Shown: positions 18,711 to 27,612 of the stretch, piece after piece
How the letters are laid out: each line of letters opens with the position of its first letter
Numbering within the stretch: the first letter of the stretch is position 1
Source of the DNA: Granulicella sapmiensis
GTDB lineage: Bacteria > Acidobacteriota > Terriglobia > Terriglobales > Acidobacteriaceae
Direction: 5' to 3'
DNA length: 64,000 nt
NCBI GenBank assembly: GCA_026225395.1
Contig: JAMFSR010000032.1
Coordinates: forward strand, 62,001 to 126,000
Notes under the pieces: generated by a model
Databases searched by the model: none
The model's input: the letters and a program-made list of their open reading frames with translations, nothing else
What the model was told of the DNA's origin: nothing
Translations under genes and position numbers: made by a program

Positions 18711-19231
18711 GTTGGCTGGGGCGGTTGAAACTTCGTGCGTAAGCGGTGACGTAATGCACAGGCCACCCCGCAAATTCACACGATGACAACACATCGCGCG
18801 GTGCGGAGACCATAAGCTACTTCCATTGGGTTGAACAAACAAAAGGCTTTTTCGGGGCGCTTCCGCGTGCCACGAGGGCATCGTGCTGGTGTGGCGAGGC
18901 TTGGTCCGTGGAGGCTTGGGTAAGGTGTTTTGAGCCCTGAGATGTTCTGTGGCAGGCTGTTTTAGTCCACGGGGGTTTACCGGTACCTCAGAAATCAATA
19001 TCAAGGAAATGTTGAAAATAAATGACTTAGTGAGCGATGAAGACAAAATTACGTTATCGATAAAGGAAAAGTATCAATTTCGTTGACAGGCTATTGCCTT
19101 ACCGCGTAATGTTCGTTGCCGTTCGATAACAGCTGGATATTTATCCGCTCTACGCAGGAGCCGTAGCTCCCTGGGTAGCGGATTTTGCAAGAGGCCAAGT
19201 GCAGAAAATTAAGCAGTATGGAGAAGACAAG
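18711..19231 (+). other. 521-bp gap before TonB receptor 1: upstream region and leader
   Basis: The first half shows no ORF or repeat I recognise. The AT-rich second half carries the palindrome TTATCGATAA, a promoter and a second GTTATCGA site in inverted orientation (separate entries). From the promoter, the transcript would have a leader of roughly 110 nt. Base composition changes here from strongly G-rich upstream to balanced downstream. Confidence 0.5.
19053..19130 (+). promoter_or_regulatory. Promoter with flanking inverted GTTATCGA sites for TonB receptor 1
   Basis: TTGACA at 19083-19088 and TAATGT at 19107-19112 are spaced by 18 bp. Upstream lies GTTATCGATAA (19053-19063), which contains the 10-bp perfect palindrome TTATCGATAA. 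Just after the expected transcription start lies TCGATAAC (19123-19130), the reverse complement of GTTATCGA. Two sites on either side of a promoter suggest a repressor, possibly with DNA looping. No candidate regulator gene is adjacent. Confidence 0.5.
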
Positions 19232-22200
19232 ATGGAGAGTACGAACGGTGGAATCCGGCGTTTGCTGGCGTGTATGGGCGTGGTTTTGGTTGCGGTTGCG
19301 CTTCTCGTTCTAGGCAGCACCAGCGCGCATGCGCAGTTTGGTTCGGCGTCGGTGCTGGGTTACGTTCGCGATAACTCCGGAGCCGTGGTTCAGAATGCGA
19401 ATGTGACCCTGGTCAACGTGGCGACGAACGTGGCGCTGTCCGGGCATACCGATAAGGACGGCAAGTACGAGTTCGATTCGGTGCCGATCGGCAATTACCA
19501 GGTGACGACCGAGGCTCAGGGCTTTGAGGGGTCGAGGACTGAGGTATTCAACGTATCGACCGATGCGCGCCAGCGCGTGGACGTTTCTGTGAAGCCGGGT
19601 GCTGTGAGCCAGACGGTGGAAGTGACCGCGGCAGCGCAGTTGCTGGATACGGATTCGAGTTCGCGCAGCCAGGTGATTGCGACGCGCGAGGTGGAGAACC
19701 TGCCGCTGAATGGACGGTCGTATGCCGACCTGGTGCTGCTGGCTCCGGGTACACGCAAGTCGCTTTTGGAAAACCAGTCGGCTTCGAGCCGCGAAGGCGC
19801 ATTCGATATCAACGGCCTCCGGTCGGAGTTCAACGAGTTCATCTTGGACGGTTTAGAGAACTCGAACTATGGAACGTCGAACCAAGGCTTCGGCAACGAG
19901 AACATTTCGCCTTCGCCAGATGCGGTGAGCGAGTTCCGCCTGGAGACGAATAATTATTCGGCGGAGTATGGGCGTATGCCGGGCGCGGTGATCAACGCGT
20001 CGACACGGAGCGGAACCAACCAGTTCCATGGGCATGCGTGGGACTATCTGCGCAATACGGACCTGAACGCTGTCGGCCCGATCGAGCCGGTAACCGGCCA
20101 GAAGCCGAAGCTGATCCGCAACCAGTTTGGCGGAACGTTTGGCGGACACATCATCAAGGACAAGGCTTTCTTCTTTGCGGACTATGAAGGGCTGCGGCAG
20201 ATCTTCAACTATCAGCTTGCGCCGGTGACGCTGCCGGATGCTGAACAGCGGCTTGGACATTTCTTCCTGCACACGGTAGCGGGGACAACGCAGCCGATCC
20301 CGGTTTATAACCCGATCACCGGCGTTACCTATGCCACCGGCGATGCTTCGGCAGGCGCAACGCCTTTCTCTCTGGCAGTGCTCGGGCTTCTTCCTGCCAA
20401 CAACGTGGGTGGAACGGCCGTAAACTACGGCAACATCACGAACAACTACTCGAACGCGCCGCGCGGCACGATCAACGACAACAAGGGCGATGTCCGCGTC
20501 GATCAGCACTATGGCAAGTGGCAGCTGTTTTCGCGCTACACGGAGCATCAGGAAGTCATCTTCGATCCGCCGACAGTCGGAGGCCCCGCGGGTGGCAATG
20601 CGAACTCGAACGTCCAAGTGCAGAACCGGCAGATCGCCGGAGGCGCAACGTGGACGATCAGCCAGAACAAGCTGCTGGACATGCGCTTTGCATGGACGCG
20701 GAACATCGGCGCCAAGACGCCCTACACGGCAGGGCAGCCCTCGCTGCTGACCAAGTATGGAATTACGGACGGCTTGCCGACCGATCCTTCTCTCGTGCGT
20801 ACGCTGAACGGCCAGTCGATCAGCGGATTCACGCAGCTGGGCAATCAGACGTCGAGCCCGCAGTTCCAGGATCCGACGCTGTGGAACCCGAAGGTCAACT
20901 TTACGTGGGTGCGCGGACGCCATTCGCTGAAACTCGGCTATGAGCAACAGATCATTCATACGGTGATCAACGACTACAACCCCAGCTACGGGCAGGACAA
21001 CTACGCCAGCAAGTTCGCGGCGGGTCCAACCGGGCTCTATGCAAATTGCACCACGACCACGCAGACCGGCTGCATCCCGCAGGATACGGCTACGGGCAAC
21101 AGCCAGTCGACGCAGGTAGCGCAGGCGCAGGAGGTCGCGGACTTCCTTTTTGGCAACCGCAGCTCGTACTCCATCACCAACTACGTCGTCAAGAATCTGC
21201 GTCAGCGCTACTTTGCGGGCTACGTGCAGGATGACTTCTCCGTCTCTCCGAAGCTGACCATCAACGCAGGTCTTCGCTACGAAGTGATGACGCCACAGTG
21301 GGAGCGCGACAACCGTCTCGCGAACTTCAATCCCACCACACTGTCACTGACGCAGGCTTCTGGCGGCAGCATCTTCAACGAGTCCCAGGTACACACGGAC
21401 ATGAAGAACTTCGCTCCGCGCCTCGGTTTTGCGTACTCGATTGACCCGAAGACGGTGCTGCGTGGGGGCTATGGCCTGGTGTACGCCCAGTACAACCGTG
21501 AAGGCGGCGAAAACAACCTGACCTACAACGGGCCTGATGTTGTGAACGCGGCGATTAACAATCCCAGCCCGTTCGTCACTCCGGTGGGCTCGAACCTGTG
21601 CACCAACGACACGCAGAACCAGGCGCTTTGCTTCCGCCAGACGCAGCAGGGCTATGCCAATGGACTCACCAGCCCAGCGAACTTCAACCCGCTGCTGGTG
21701 AATACACGCTACATCCCACCGAGTTTCATCACCGGGTATATCCAGAGCTACTTCCTGGGTGTGCAGCGTCAGCTGTTCGGTGGGTGGCTGCTGGATGTTG
21801 CCTATGTGGGCAACGTTGGACGGCACATCGAGCTGCTGGCCGATTACAACCAGGCTGCGCCATGCCTTCTGGCTACGGTTGCAGCGTGCCCCACCTACCA
21901 GTCGCGTCGTCCGGTGCCCACGTTTGGGGACATCGAGATTTCGCTGCCTGAGGGTTCCTCGAGCTACAACTCGTTGCAGACCAAGGTGGAAAAAAAGATG
22001 GGCGCTCTTTATGTGCTCAACGCGTTCACCTACAGCCGGGCGTTCGATCTTGCATCGGGACACCTGGACACCAACAACGGCGACAATTCGCGCGTGAACT
22101 TCGCCAACCCACGCAACGACTACGGCCCTTCGAGCTATGACCAGCCGATCGATAACACGACCTCGGTGGTGTATGACCTTCCTTATGGCAAGGGCAGGCA

Positions 22201-22759
22201 TTGGGGTCATGACGCGCATGGCTTCCTGCAAGAGGCGTTAGGCGGATGGCAGGCGACGATGATCAACACCATGACCAGCGGCATGCCGTTCAATCTCACT
22301 TACTCGAGCTCGTCGACGAATGGGACGACGGGTATGCTCTTCACCACGGACCTGGCGACGCTGCGCCCGCAGCACATCACCGGGACGCCGTGGGTCAATC
22401 CAAAGTCGGCGTTCACCAAGGCGACCAACAAGGCGTCTCTTCAGAACTATCTTCCATTCTCGAGCTACGCTCTTCCTTCGTTTGCGTCCTACGGCAATAC
22501 TTCAGCGTACGGTAACGTTTCGCGCAACAAGTTCCGCGGCTTCCTCTACTTCGATACGGACCTCGGCCTGCATAAGCAGTTCGATGTCACGGCGGAGCGG
22601 GTAAAGCTGGACTTCCGCGCCGAGATGTTCAATTCACTGAACGTGACCAACTGGCAGGCTCCGGATGGCGCCCTCACGGATGGCAATGGAAGCTTCGGTT
22701 CCATCGGAAGCTTCTTCCCTCAGCGTCAAGTGCAGTTCGCGGCCAAGGTGATCTTTTAG
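19232..22759 (+). CDS. TonB-dependent receptor 1, Oar-like with carboxypeptidase-regulatory domain
   Basis: Outer-membrane active transporter, probably for oligosaccharides. Signal peptide ending STSAHAQ (about 1-35), a carboxypeptidase-regulatory-like beta domain (about 38-120: LGYVRDNSGAVVQNANVTL through FDSVPIGNYQV), a plug with LPLNGRSYADL and INGLRSEFNEFILDG, then a long beta barrel ending in aromatic Phe (FAAKVIF). 1175 aa. GGAGAAG five bases upstream favours ATG 19232 over the GTG at 19199. No SusD-like lipoprotein follows; instead a terminator and the phospholipase and mannosidase genes do. Confidence 0.88.
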   Translation: MESTNGGIRRLLACMGVVLVAVALLVLGSTSAHAQFGSASVLGYVRDNSGAVVQNANVTLVNVATNVALSGHTDKDGKYEFDSVPIGNYQVTTEAQGFEGSRTEVFNVSTDARQRVDVSVKPGAVSQTVEVTAAAQLLDTDSSSRSQVIATREVENLPLNGRSYADLVLLAPGTRKSLLENQSASSREGAFDINGLRSEFNEFILDGLENSNYGTSNQGFGNENISPSPDAVSEFRLETNNYSAEYGRMPGAVINASTRSGTNQFHGHAWDYLRNTDLNAVGPIEPVTGQKPKLIRNQFGGTFGGHIIKDKAFFFADYEGLRQIFNYQLAPVTLPDAEQRLGHFFLHTVAGTTQPIPVYNPITGVTYATGDASAGATPFSLAVLGLLPANNVGGTAVNYGNITNNYSNAPRGTINDNKGDVRVDQHYGKWQLFSRYTEHQEVIFDPPTVGGPAGGNANSNVQVQNRQIAGGATWTISQNKLLDMRFAWTRNIGAKTPYTAGQPSLLTKYGITDGLPTDPSLVRTLNGQSISGFTQLGNQTSSPQFQDPTLWNPKVNFTWVRGRHSLKLGYEQQIIHTVINDYNPSYGQDNYASKFAAGPTGLYANCTTTTQTGCIPQDTATGNSQSTQVAQAQEVADFLFGNRSSYSITNYVVKNLRQRYFAGYVQDDFSVSPKLTINAGLRYEVMTPQWERDNRLANFNPTTLSLTQASGGSIFNESQVHTDMKNFAPRLGFAYSIDPKTVLRGGYGLVYAQYNREGGENNLTYNGPDVVNAAINNPSPFVTPVGSNLCTNDTQNQALCFRQTQQGYANGLTSPANFNPLLVNTRYIPPSFITGYIQSYFLGVQRQLFGGWLLDVAYVGNVGRHIELLADYNQAAPCLLATVAACPTYQSRRPVPTFGDIEISLPEGSSSYNSLQTKVEKKMGALYVLNAFTYSRAFDLASGHLDTNNGDNSRVNFANPRNDYGPSSYDQPIDNTTSVVYDLPYGKGRHWGHDAHGFLQEALGGWQATMINTMTSGMPFNLTYSSSSTNGTTGMLFTTDLATLRPQHITGTPWVNPKSAFTKATNKASLQNYLPFSSYALPSFASYGNTSAYGNVSRNKFRGFLYFDTDLGLHKQFDVTAERVKLDFRAEMFNSLNVTNWQAPDGALTDGNGSFGSIGSFFPQRQVQFAAKVIF

Positions 22760-22792
22760 GCGAAGCGCTGTGAAGGACGTAACACTAACCCG

Positions 22793-22831
22793 ACGGCGAG
22801 GAGCAGAGGCATGCTCCTCGCCGTTGTCTTT
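22793..22831 (+). terminator. Hairpin terminator after TonB receptor 1
   Basis: Perfect 13-bp stem ACGGCGAGGAGCA / TGCTCCTCGCCGT with a 6-nt loop (22793-22824), followed by TGTCTTT. The T-tract is weak but the stem is very strong. It lies 34 bp after the receptor stop, so downstream genes may need read-through or their own promoter. Confidence 0.7.
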
Positions 22832-22879
22832 CGTCAAAACAGAGGACGGCGACAGGCCGGCGAAGCAAGGGAGAGCGGT

Positions 22880-24085
22880 ATGAGAACACTGAAGAGCAAC
22901 GTTGGGATCGCGTTCACAGTTGCCTGCGCAGTGGCGTGCGTGGCGGCAGTAGGGCAGACGAAGGCGCAACAGGACAAGCTTGTGCATCTGAATCAGATCC
23001 AGGTGATTGGATCGCACAACAGCTACAACCTGGGATTTGCGCCGAGTGAAGAGAAGTTTACGCGGGCGAAGAATCCAAAGGGGTATGCATCGCTTGAGTA
23101 TCATCATGCGACGCTGACGCATCAACTGGATGGTGGTGTGCGGCAGTTGGAGATCGACATTGTGCAAGACCCGCAGGGCGGCAGGTTTGCGCATCCGAGG
23201 ATTGTGGAGTTGACGAAGGAGGCGGGCCTACCGCCGGATCCGGATTTTGATCCGAACCATGAGATGGATAAGCCGGGGTTCAAGGTGATCCATATTGCTG
23301 ACCTGAACCAGCGCAGCTCGTGCCATCTGTTGACGGCTTGTTTGAGCGAAGTTCGTGCGTGGTCCAAGGCTCATCCGCAGCATGTGCCTTTGTTTTTGCT
23401 GATCGAAACCAAGGAAGGCGCGACGCGTGAGATCCCGAACAGCGTTTTGGCGGAGCCGTTTACGTCGGCGACGTTTGATGCGCTGGATAAAGAGATTCGT
23501 TCGGTGTTTCCGGACAACGAGATGGTTTTGCCGGATGAGGTGCGTGGGAGGTATCCAACGCTTGATGCCGCGGTACACGCGGGTGGATGGCCGACGCTGG
23601 CGAAGTCGCGCGGCAAGGTTATTTTTCTGATGGACCAGAAGCATGTTGGCCCTATCTATACTGCAGGTCACCCTGTGCTGGAGGGACGGGTGTTGTTTAC
23701 CAATGCAGATACCGGGCAGCCGGATGCGGCGTTCGTGGAAGAGAATGGCGGGACGCGTGCGGTGATCGACGACCTGGTGAAGCAGGGATATCTGATTCGG
23801 GCGAGAGCGGACGATAGCACCGTTGCGGCGCGGACGAACGATACGACGCGCAGGGATGAGTTGCTGGACTCGGGAGCGCAGATGATCAGCACGGATTATC
23901 CGCTGTCGGAGCCTTCGCAGTGGACGGGTTACTCTGTCGGGTTTGGCAATGGAATGCCGGCGCGCTGTAACATCATCAACGCGCCGAAGATCTGCAAGGA
24001 TTCGTTGCTGGAACCCGGAGCAGTGAGCGGTGGCGTGCCGTCGCCGGAGCATCATCCTATCGTTGCGAATGCGACGGGACGTTGA
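22880..24085 (+). CDS. Secreted Ca-dependent phosphatidylinositol-type phospholipase C
   Basis: Predicted to cleave phosphoinositide-type phosphodiesters. After a signal peptide (about 1-29, AVACVAAVGQTKAQ) the protein shows IGSHNSYNLG (His46, first catalytic His), GGVRQLEIDI (acidic metal or inositol contacts), and FKVIHIADLNQRSSC with His138, the order expected of the Ca2+-dependent PI-PLC family (PF16670-like). 401 aa. GGGAGAG four bases before ATG 22880 sets the start; the upstream in-frame ATG at 22811 lies inside the terminator hairpin. Placed directly before two alpha-mannosidase genes. Activity on GPI anchors is inference. Confidence 0.8.
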   Translation: MRTLKSNVGIAFTVACAVACVAAVGQTKAQQDKLVHLNQIQVIGSHNSYNLGFAPSEEKFTRAKNPKGYASLEYHHATLTHQLDGGVRQLEIDIVQDPQGGRFAHPRIVELTKEAGLPPDPDFDPNHEMDKPGFKVIHIADLNQRSSCHLLTACLSEVRAWSKAHPQHVPLFLLIETKEGATREIPNSVLAEPFTSATFDALDKEIRSVFPDNEMVLPDEVRGRYPTLDAAVHAGGWPTLAKSRGKVIFLMDQKHVGPIYTAGHPVLEGRVLFTNADTGQPDAAFVEENGGTRAVIDDLVKQGYLIRARADDSTVAARTNDTTRRDELLDSGAQMISTDYPLSEPSQWTGYSVGFGNGMPARCNIINAPKICKDSLLEPGAVSGGVPSPEHHPIVANATGR

Positions 24086-24108
24086 AGAGAGTTGTTGAAA
24101 GGGAGTTC

Positions 24109-26427
24109 ATGGTTTCAAGAAGACAGTTTTTAGGTGGAGCGTCGGCTGCGTCTTTGGCTTGTGTGGTGAGGGACGCTTTCGGGTTGCCGGGATCGTTTCA
24201 ACCGTTCCTGGCGGCTTCCGCGGAAGCGGCGAAGGGCAGCGACAATACGAAGCATGTGAAGATTGCGATCGGTACCGGCGGGCATGGGCATACGTACCCC
24301 GGCGCGACGGTGCCGTTTGGCGCGGTGCAGTTGAGCCCCGATACAGGCGTGCGCGACTGGGACCACTGCTCCGGTTATCACTACAACGACAAGGCGATTC
24401 TCGGCTTTAGCCATACGCATTTGAGCGGCACCGGGTGCATTGATCTGCTGGACTTTCTGCTGATGCCGGCCACCGATGACTTCCACTTCGATCCGATGGC
24501 TGCGATCGATAGCCCGACGAGCTACCGGGCGCATTTTACGCACGACGATGAGGTTGCGGTGCCGGGCTACTATTCGGTGAAGCTACAGGAGTCGAAGGTA
24601 AAGGTTGAGCTGACGGCGACGGAACGCGTGGGCGTCCATAAGTACACATTTCCGAAGTCGGAGAAGGCGCGGTTTCTTCTCGATCTGATGCATGGTGGGC
24701 CGAACCAGACTGATCCGAGTAAGCCTGCTACGACGCCGCCGGTGCGTTGGGCTTTTCTCAAGATGGTTGGCAACGACACGATTGTGGGCGGCCGCAGCCA
24801 GGATGTATGGGGTATGGGACGGCAGATTTATTTCTGCATGAAGTTCTCCAAGCCGTTTGCTCATTTAGAGGCCTACAACAATGGGCTTCCGGCGACCGGT
24901 GAGACCGATGAAGTTCGTGGTACTGCGTTGCGTGCGGTATTGAGTTTCGCGACGCATGAGGATGAAGTCGTCTACGTGAAGACCGGTATCTCCGGCGTGA
25001 GTGTAGAAGGCGCGGAGGCGAACCTGAAGGCCGAGGTTCCAGGCTGGGACTTTGAGGCGGTACGTGTGGCTGCGCATGCTGCATGGGCCAAGGAGCTGGG
25101 ACGTGTTGCTATCCCGGCGGGCGAAACGAAGTACATGGAGATCTTCTATACCGGGCTGTACCACATGATGGTTGCGCCTACGCTGTTTGACGATGTGGAT
25201 GGCAAGTATCGTGGCATGGACGGAAAGGTGCATACGCTGCCTGCGGGCGCGCACAACTACAGCACGTTTTCGCTGTGGGACACGTATCGTGCGCTGCATC
25301 CGGTGTACACGCTGATCCTTGGCGATCGTGTGCCCGACATGGTGAACTGCCTGATCCGGATGGCTGAAGAAAGTCCAGCAGGAGTTCCGGTTTGGCCGCT
25401 TCAAGGCGAAGAGACAGGATGCATGGTTGGGTACCATTCTTCTTCTGTTGTTGCGGAAGCTATAGCGAAGGGTTTCCCGGGCATTGATGCGAAGGCTGCG
25501 TATGCGCCGTTCCAAAAGCGGGAGATGCAGGATGATTATCGTGGGCTGGCTTCGTATCGAAAGCTGGGATACGTGCCGTGCGATCAGCAGGATGAATCCG
25601 CCAGCAAGACACTGGATTACGCGTATGACGATCGTGCTGTTGCCGCGCTGGCAAAGGCTGCAGGGGCGATGGCGGACTACGATGTCATCGCGAAGCGCGC
25701 GAAGAACTATGCGAATCTCTTTGACAAGGAGACCGGCTTTATTCGGCCGCGTTATGCGGATGGACATTGGGCTGGGCCGTTTGATCCGAAGGAGATTTCT
25801 GTCACTCGCAAGTGGAGGGACTATACCGAAGCTAACGCGTGGCAGACGACGTTCTGCATTCAGCATGATCCGAAGGGGTTGATCGAGATGCTGGGTGGGA
25901 ACGCGGCGTTCGTTGCGAAGCTGGATGGACTCTTCAACCAAAGCTCCGAGATGCCGGCGGATATGCCACCTGACGTGACGGGACTGGTGGGTCAGTATGC
26001 GCATGGCAATGAGCCTTGCCATCATGTGGCTTATCTCTATAACTTTGCGGGCGCATCGCACAAGACGCAGCAACGCGTCCGCAGCCTGATGGAGACGATG
26101 TACGACAACAAGCCGGACGGAATGGCGGGCAATGAAGACTGCGGGCAGATGTCGGCGTGGTTTGTGATCAGCGCGCTGGGACTTTATGCTGTCGATCCTG
26201 TGAGCGCTCGCTATGACTTTGGGACGCCGCTGTTCGATCATGTGGAGCTGACGGTCGGCGAGGGACGCAAGCTGGCCATCGAAGCGAGGCGCCAGTCGCC
26301 GGGGGCCATCTACATCAAGTCCGTCGAGTGGAACGGCGCACCGGTGAACGGTCTCTCCGTAGAGCACGCAAAGCTTGTTCAAGGCGGCAGACTTGTCTTC
26401 CATCTCGCCGACGCACCTTCCGCTTAA
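24109..26427 (+). CDS. GH92 alpha-mannosidase, Tat-exported
   Basis: Exo-acting, Ca-dependent alpha-mannosidase; family members mostly cut alpha-1,2 and sometimes other alpha-mannosidic links of mannans and N-glycans. Twin-arginine signal VSRRQFLGGASAAS; then GHTYPGATVPFGAVQLSPDT, the HNYSTFSLWDTYRALHP segment, QYAHGNEPCHHVAYLYNFAG and GNEDCGQMSAWFVISALGLY, all GH92 signatures carrying the catalytic and Ca-binding acids. 772 aa, normal for the family. GGGAG three bases before ATG 24109; the in-frame TTG 24082 overlaps the phospholipase stop and is less likely. Confidence 0.92.
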   Translation: MVSRRQFLGGASAASLACVVRDAFGLPGSFQPFLAASAEAAKGSDNTKHVKIAIGTGGHGHTYPGATVPFGAVQLSPDTGVRDWDHCSGYHYNDKAILGFSHTHLSGTGCIDLLDFLLMPATDDFHFDPMAAIDSPTSYRAHFTHDDEVAVPGYYSVKLQESKVKVELTATERVGVHKYTFPKSEKARFLLDLMHGGPNQTDPSKPATTPPVRWAFLKMVGNDTIVGGRSQDVWGMGRQIYFCMKFSKPFAHLEAYNNGLPATGETDEVRGTALRAVLSFATHEDEVVYVKTGISGVSVEGAEANLKAEVPGWDFEAVRVAAHAAWAKELGRVAIPAGETKYMEIFYTGLYHMMVAPTLFDDVDGKYRGMDGKVHTLPAGAHNYSTFSLWDTYRALHPVYTLILGDRVPDMVNCLIRMAEESPAGVPVWPLQGEETGCMVGYHSSSVVAEAIAKGFPGIDAKAAYAPFQKREMQDDYRGLASYRKLGYVPCDQQDESASKTLDYAYDDRAVAALAKAAGAMADYDVIAKRAKNYANLFDKETGFIRPRYADGHWAGPFDPKEISVTRKWRDYTEANAWQTTFCIQHDPKGLIEMLGGNAAFVAKLDGLFNQSSEMPADMPPDVTGLVGQYAHGNEPCHHVAYLYNFAGASHKTQQRVRSLMETMYDNKPDGMAGNEDCGQMSAWFVISALGLYAVDPVSARYDFGTPLFDHVELTVGEGRKLAIEARRQSPGAIYIKSVEWNGAPVNGLSVEHAKLVQGGRLVFHLADAPSA

Positions 26428-26459
26428 GCGTGGCGAAGAATGCCGTATCATGGGCTGGC

Positions 26460-27559
26460 ATGATGTTGCCCCTCACTCGCCGCAGCTTCATCGGCCAAGG
26501 ACTTTGCGCCGCGGCCGCTTCCACGTCTCGAAATGCACACGGTTTCATTCCAGCAATTGCGTGGAAACCGGAATCGCACCAACGTCCCGCCGTTGCCGAT
26601 CGCAAGTTCCGGAGTGCCGCCGTCGAAGCTTTCCTGGAGCAGGTGAGCGCGCAGATCGGTAATCCCGTTCTGCGTTCGATGTTTGTCAACTGCTTTCCAA
26701 ACACGCTCGATACGACGGTGATCCCTGGTGAGTTTGAAGGCAAGCCCGACACTGCTGTCGTTACGGGCGATATCGCCGCGATGTGGTTGCGGGATTCCTC
26801 TGCGCAGGTCTGGCCTTATCTGCCCCTTGCTGCAAAAGATCCTGCTTTGAGCAGGCTGCTCGAAGGCATCATCCGGCGTCAGACGCGTTGCTTGCTCATC
26901 GATCCTTACGCGAACGCTTTTATGGCGGATCTCTCCGCGCCACCGCTTGAGTGGAGTCTTCATGACAAGACGACCATGAAACAGGGTGTCGGGGAGCGGA
27001 AGTACGAGCTCGATTCGCTTTGCTATCCTATCCGCCTGGCGCATGGCTATTGGAAGGCAACCGGCAATGTGGCGCCGTTTGATGCCCGGTGGAAAGATGC
27101 GATGACACTCGTGGTTGAAACTATGCGCGTGCAGCAGCGCTCCCATGGTGAAGGACCATATCGCTTCCAACGCGAGGCTGCCAATCCTACTGACTCGCTG
27201 GTGAATGGCATAGGATATCCTGCCAAGCCGGTGGGGTTAATCGCTTCCTGCTTCCGGCCTTCCGACGATGCCTGCGTTCTCCCGTTCCTTATTCCGTCAA
27301 ACCTCTTCGCCGTCACCTCGCTTCGCCAGCTTGCGCAGATGGCCGGCGAAATCCTGCACGACAGCGTACTCGCCAGCAAGGCATGGATACTCGCGAATGA
27401 TGTGGAGGCAGCGCTCCAGAAGTACGCCATGAGAGCTATCACAAGGAGAATCCGCAGATGTTCACTCGTTCGTGGTTTGCCTGGGCGAATACTTTATTCG
27501 GTGAGTTGATCGCGCATACAGTAGAGCGTTCTCCGGATTTATTGCGTGGTGGAAGTTAG
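26460..27559 (+). pseudogene. GH125 exo-alpha-1,6-mannosidase with internal deletion and frameshift
   Basis: The first 322 codons are good GH125: a Tat-like TRRSFIGQG signal, NCFPNTLDTT, VTGDIAAMWLRDSSAQVWPYL, LCYPIRLAHGYWKATG and SCFRPSDDACVLPFLIPSN. At about 27427 the frame passes into unrelated residues and stops at 27509. From 27428, in another frame, the family C-terminus resumes as HESYHKENPQMFTRSWFAWANTLFGELI and ends at TAG 27557-27559. The family segment normally between them (from memory about 110 residues, including MDDANVPSLLSLPYLG) is absent. A 3n+/-1 deletion therefore joined the two parts out of frame. Almost certainly inactive. Confidence 0.85.
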
Positions 27560-27612
27560 CAGGAAATCGTCAGTAAAAACGAATCAATGGATCGCCGGAA
27601 ATTGGAGTGTGC

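Noticed and set aside
22811..22879. Earlier start for the PI-PLC gene
   Set aside because: That ATG is in the loop of the terminator hairpin; the ATG at 22880 has a good ribosome site and starts a signal peptide.
26328..26459. Upstream start of GH125 inside GH92
   Set aside because: The extension is out of frame with GH92, basic and featureless; the Tat-like signal begins at 26460.
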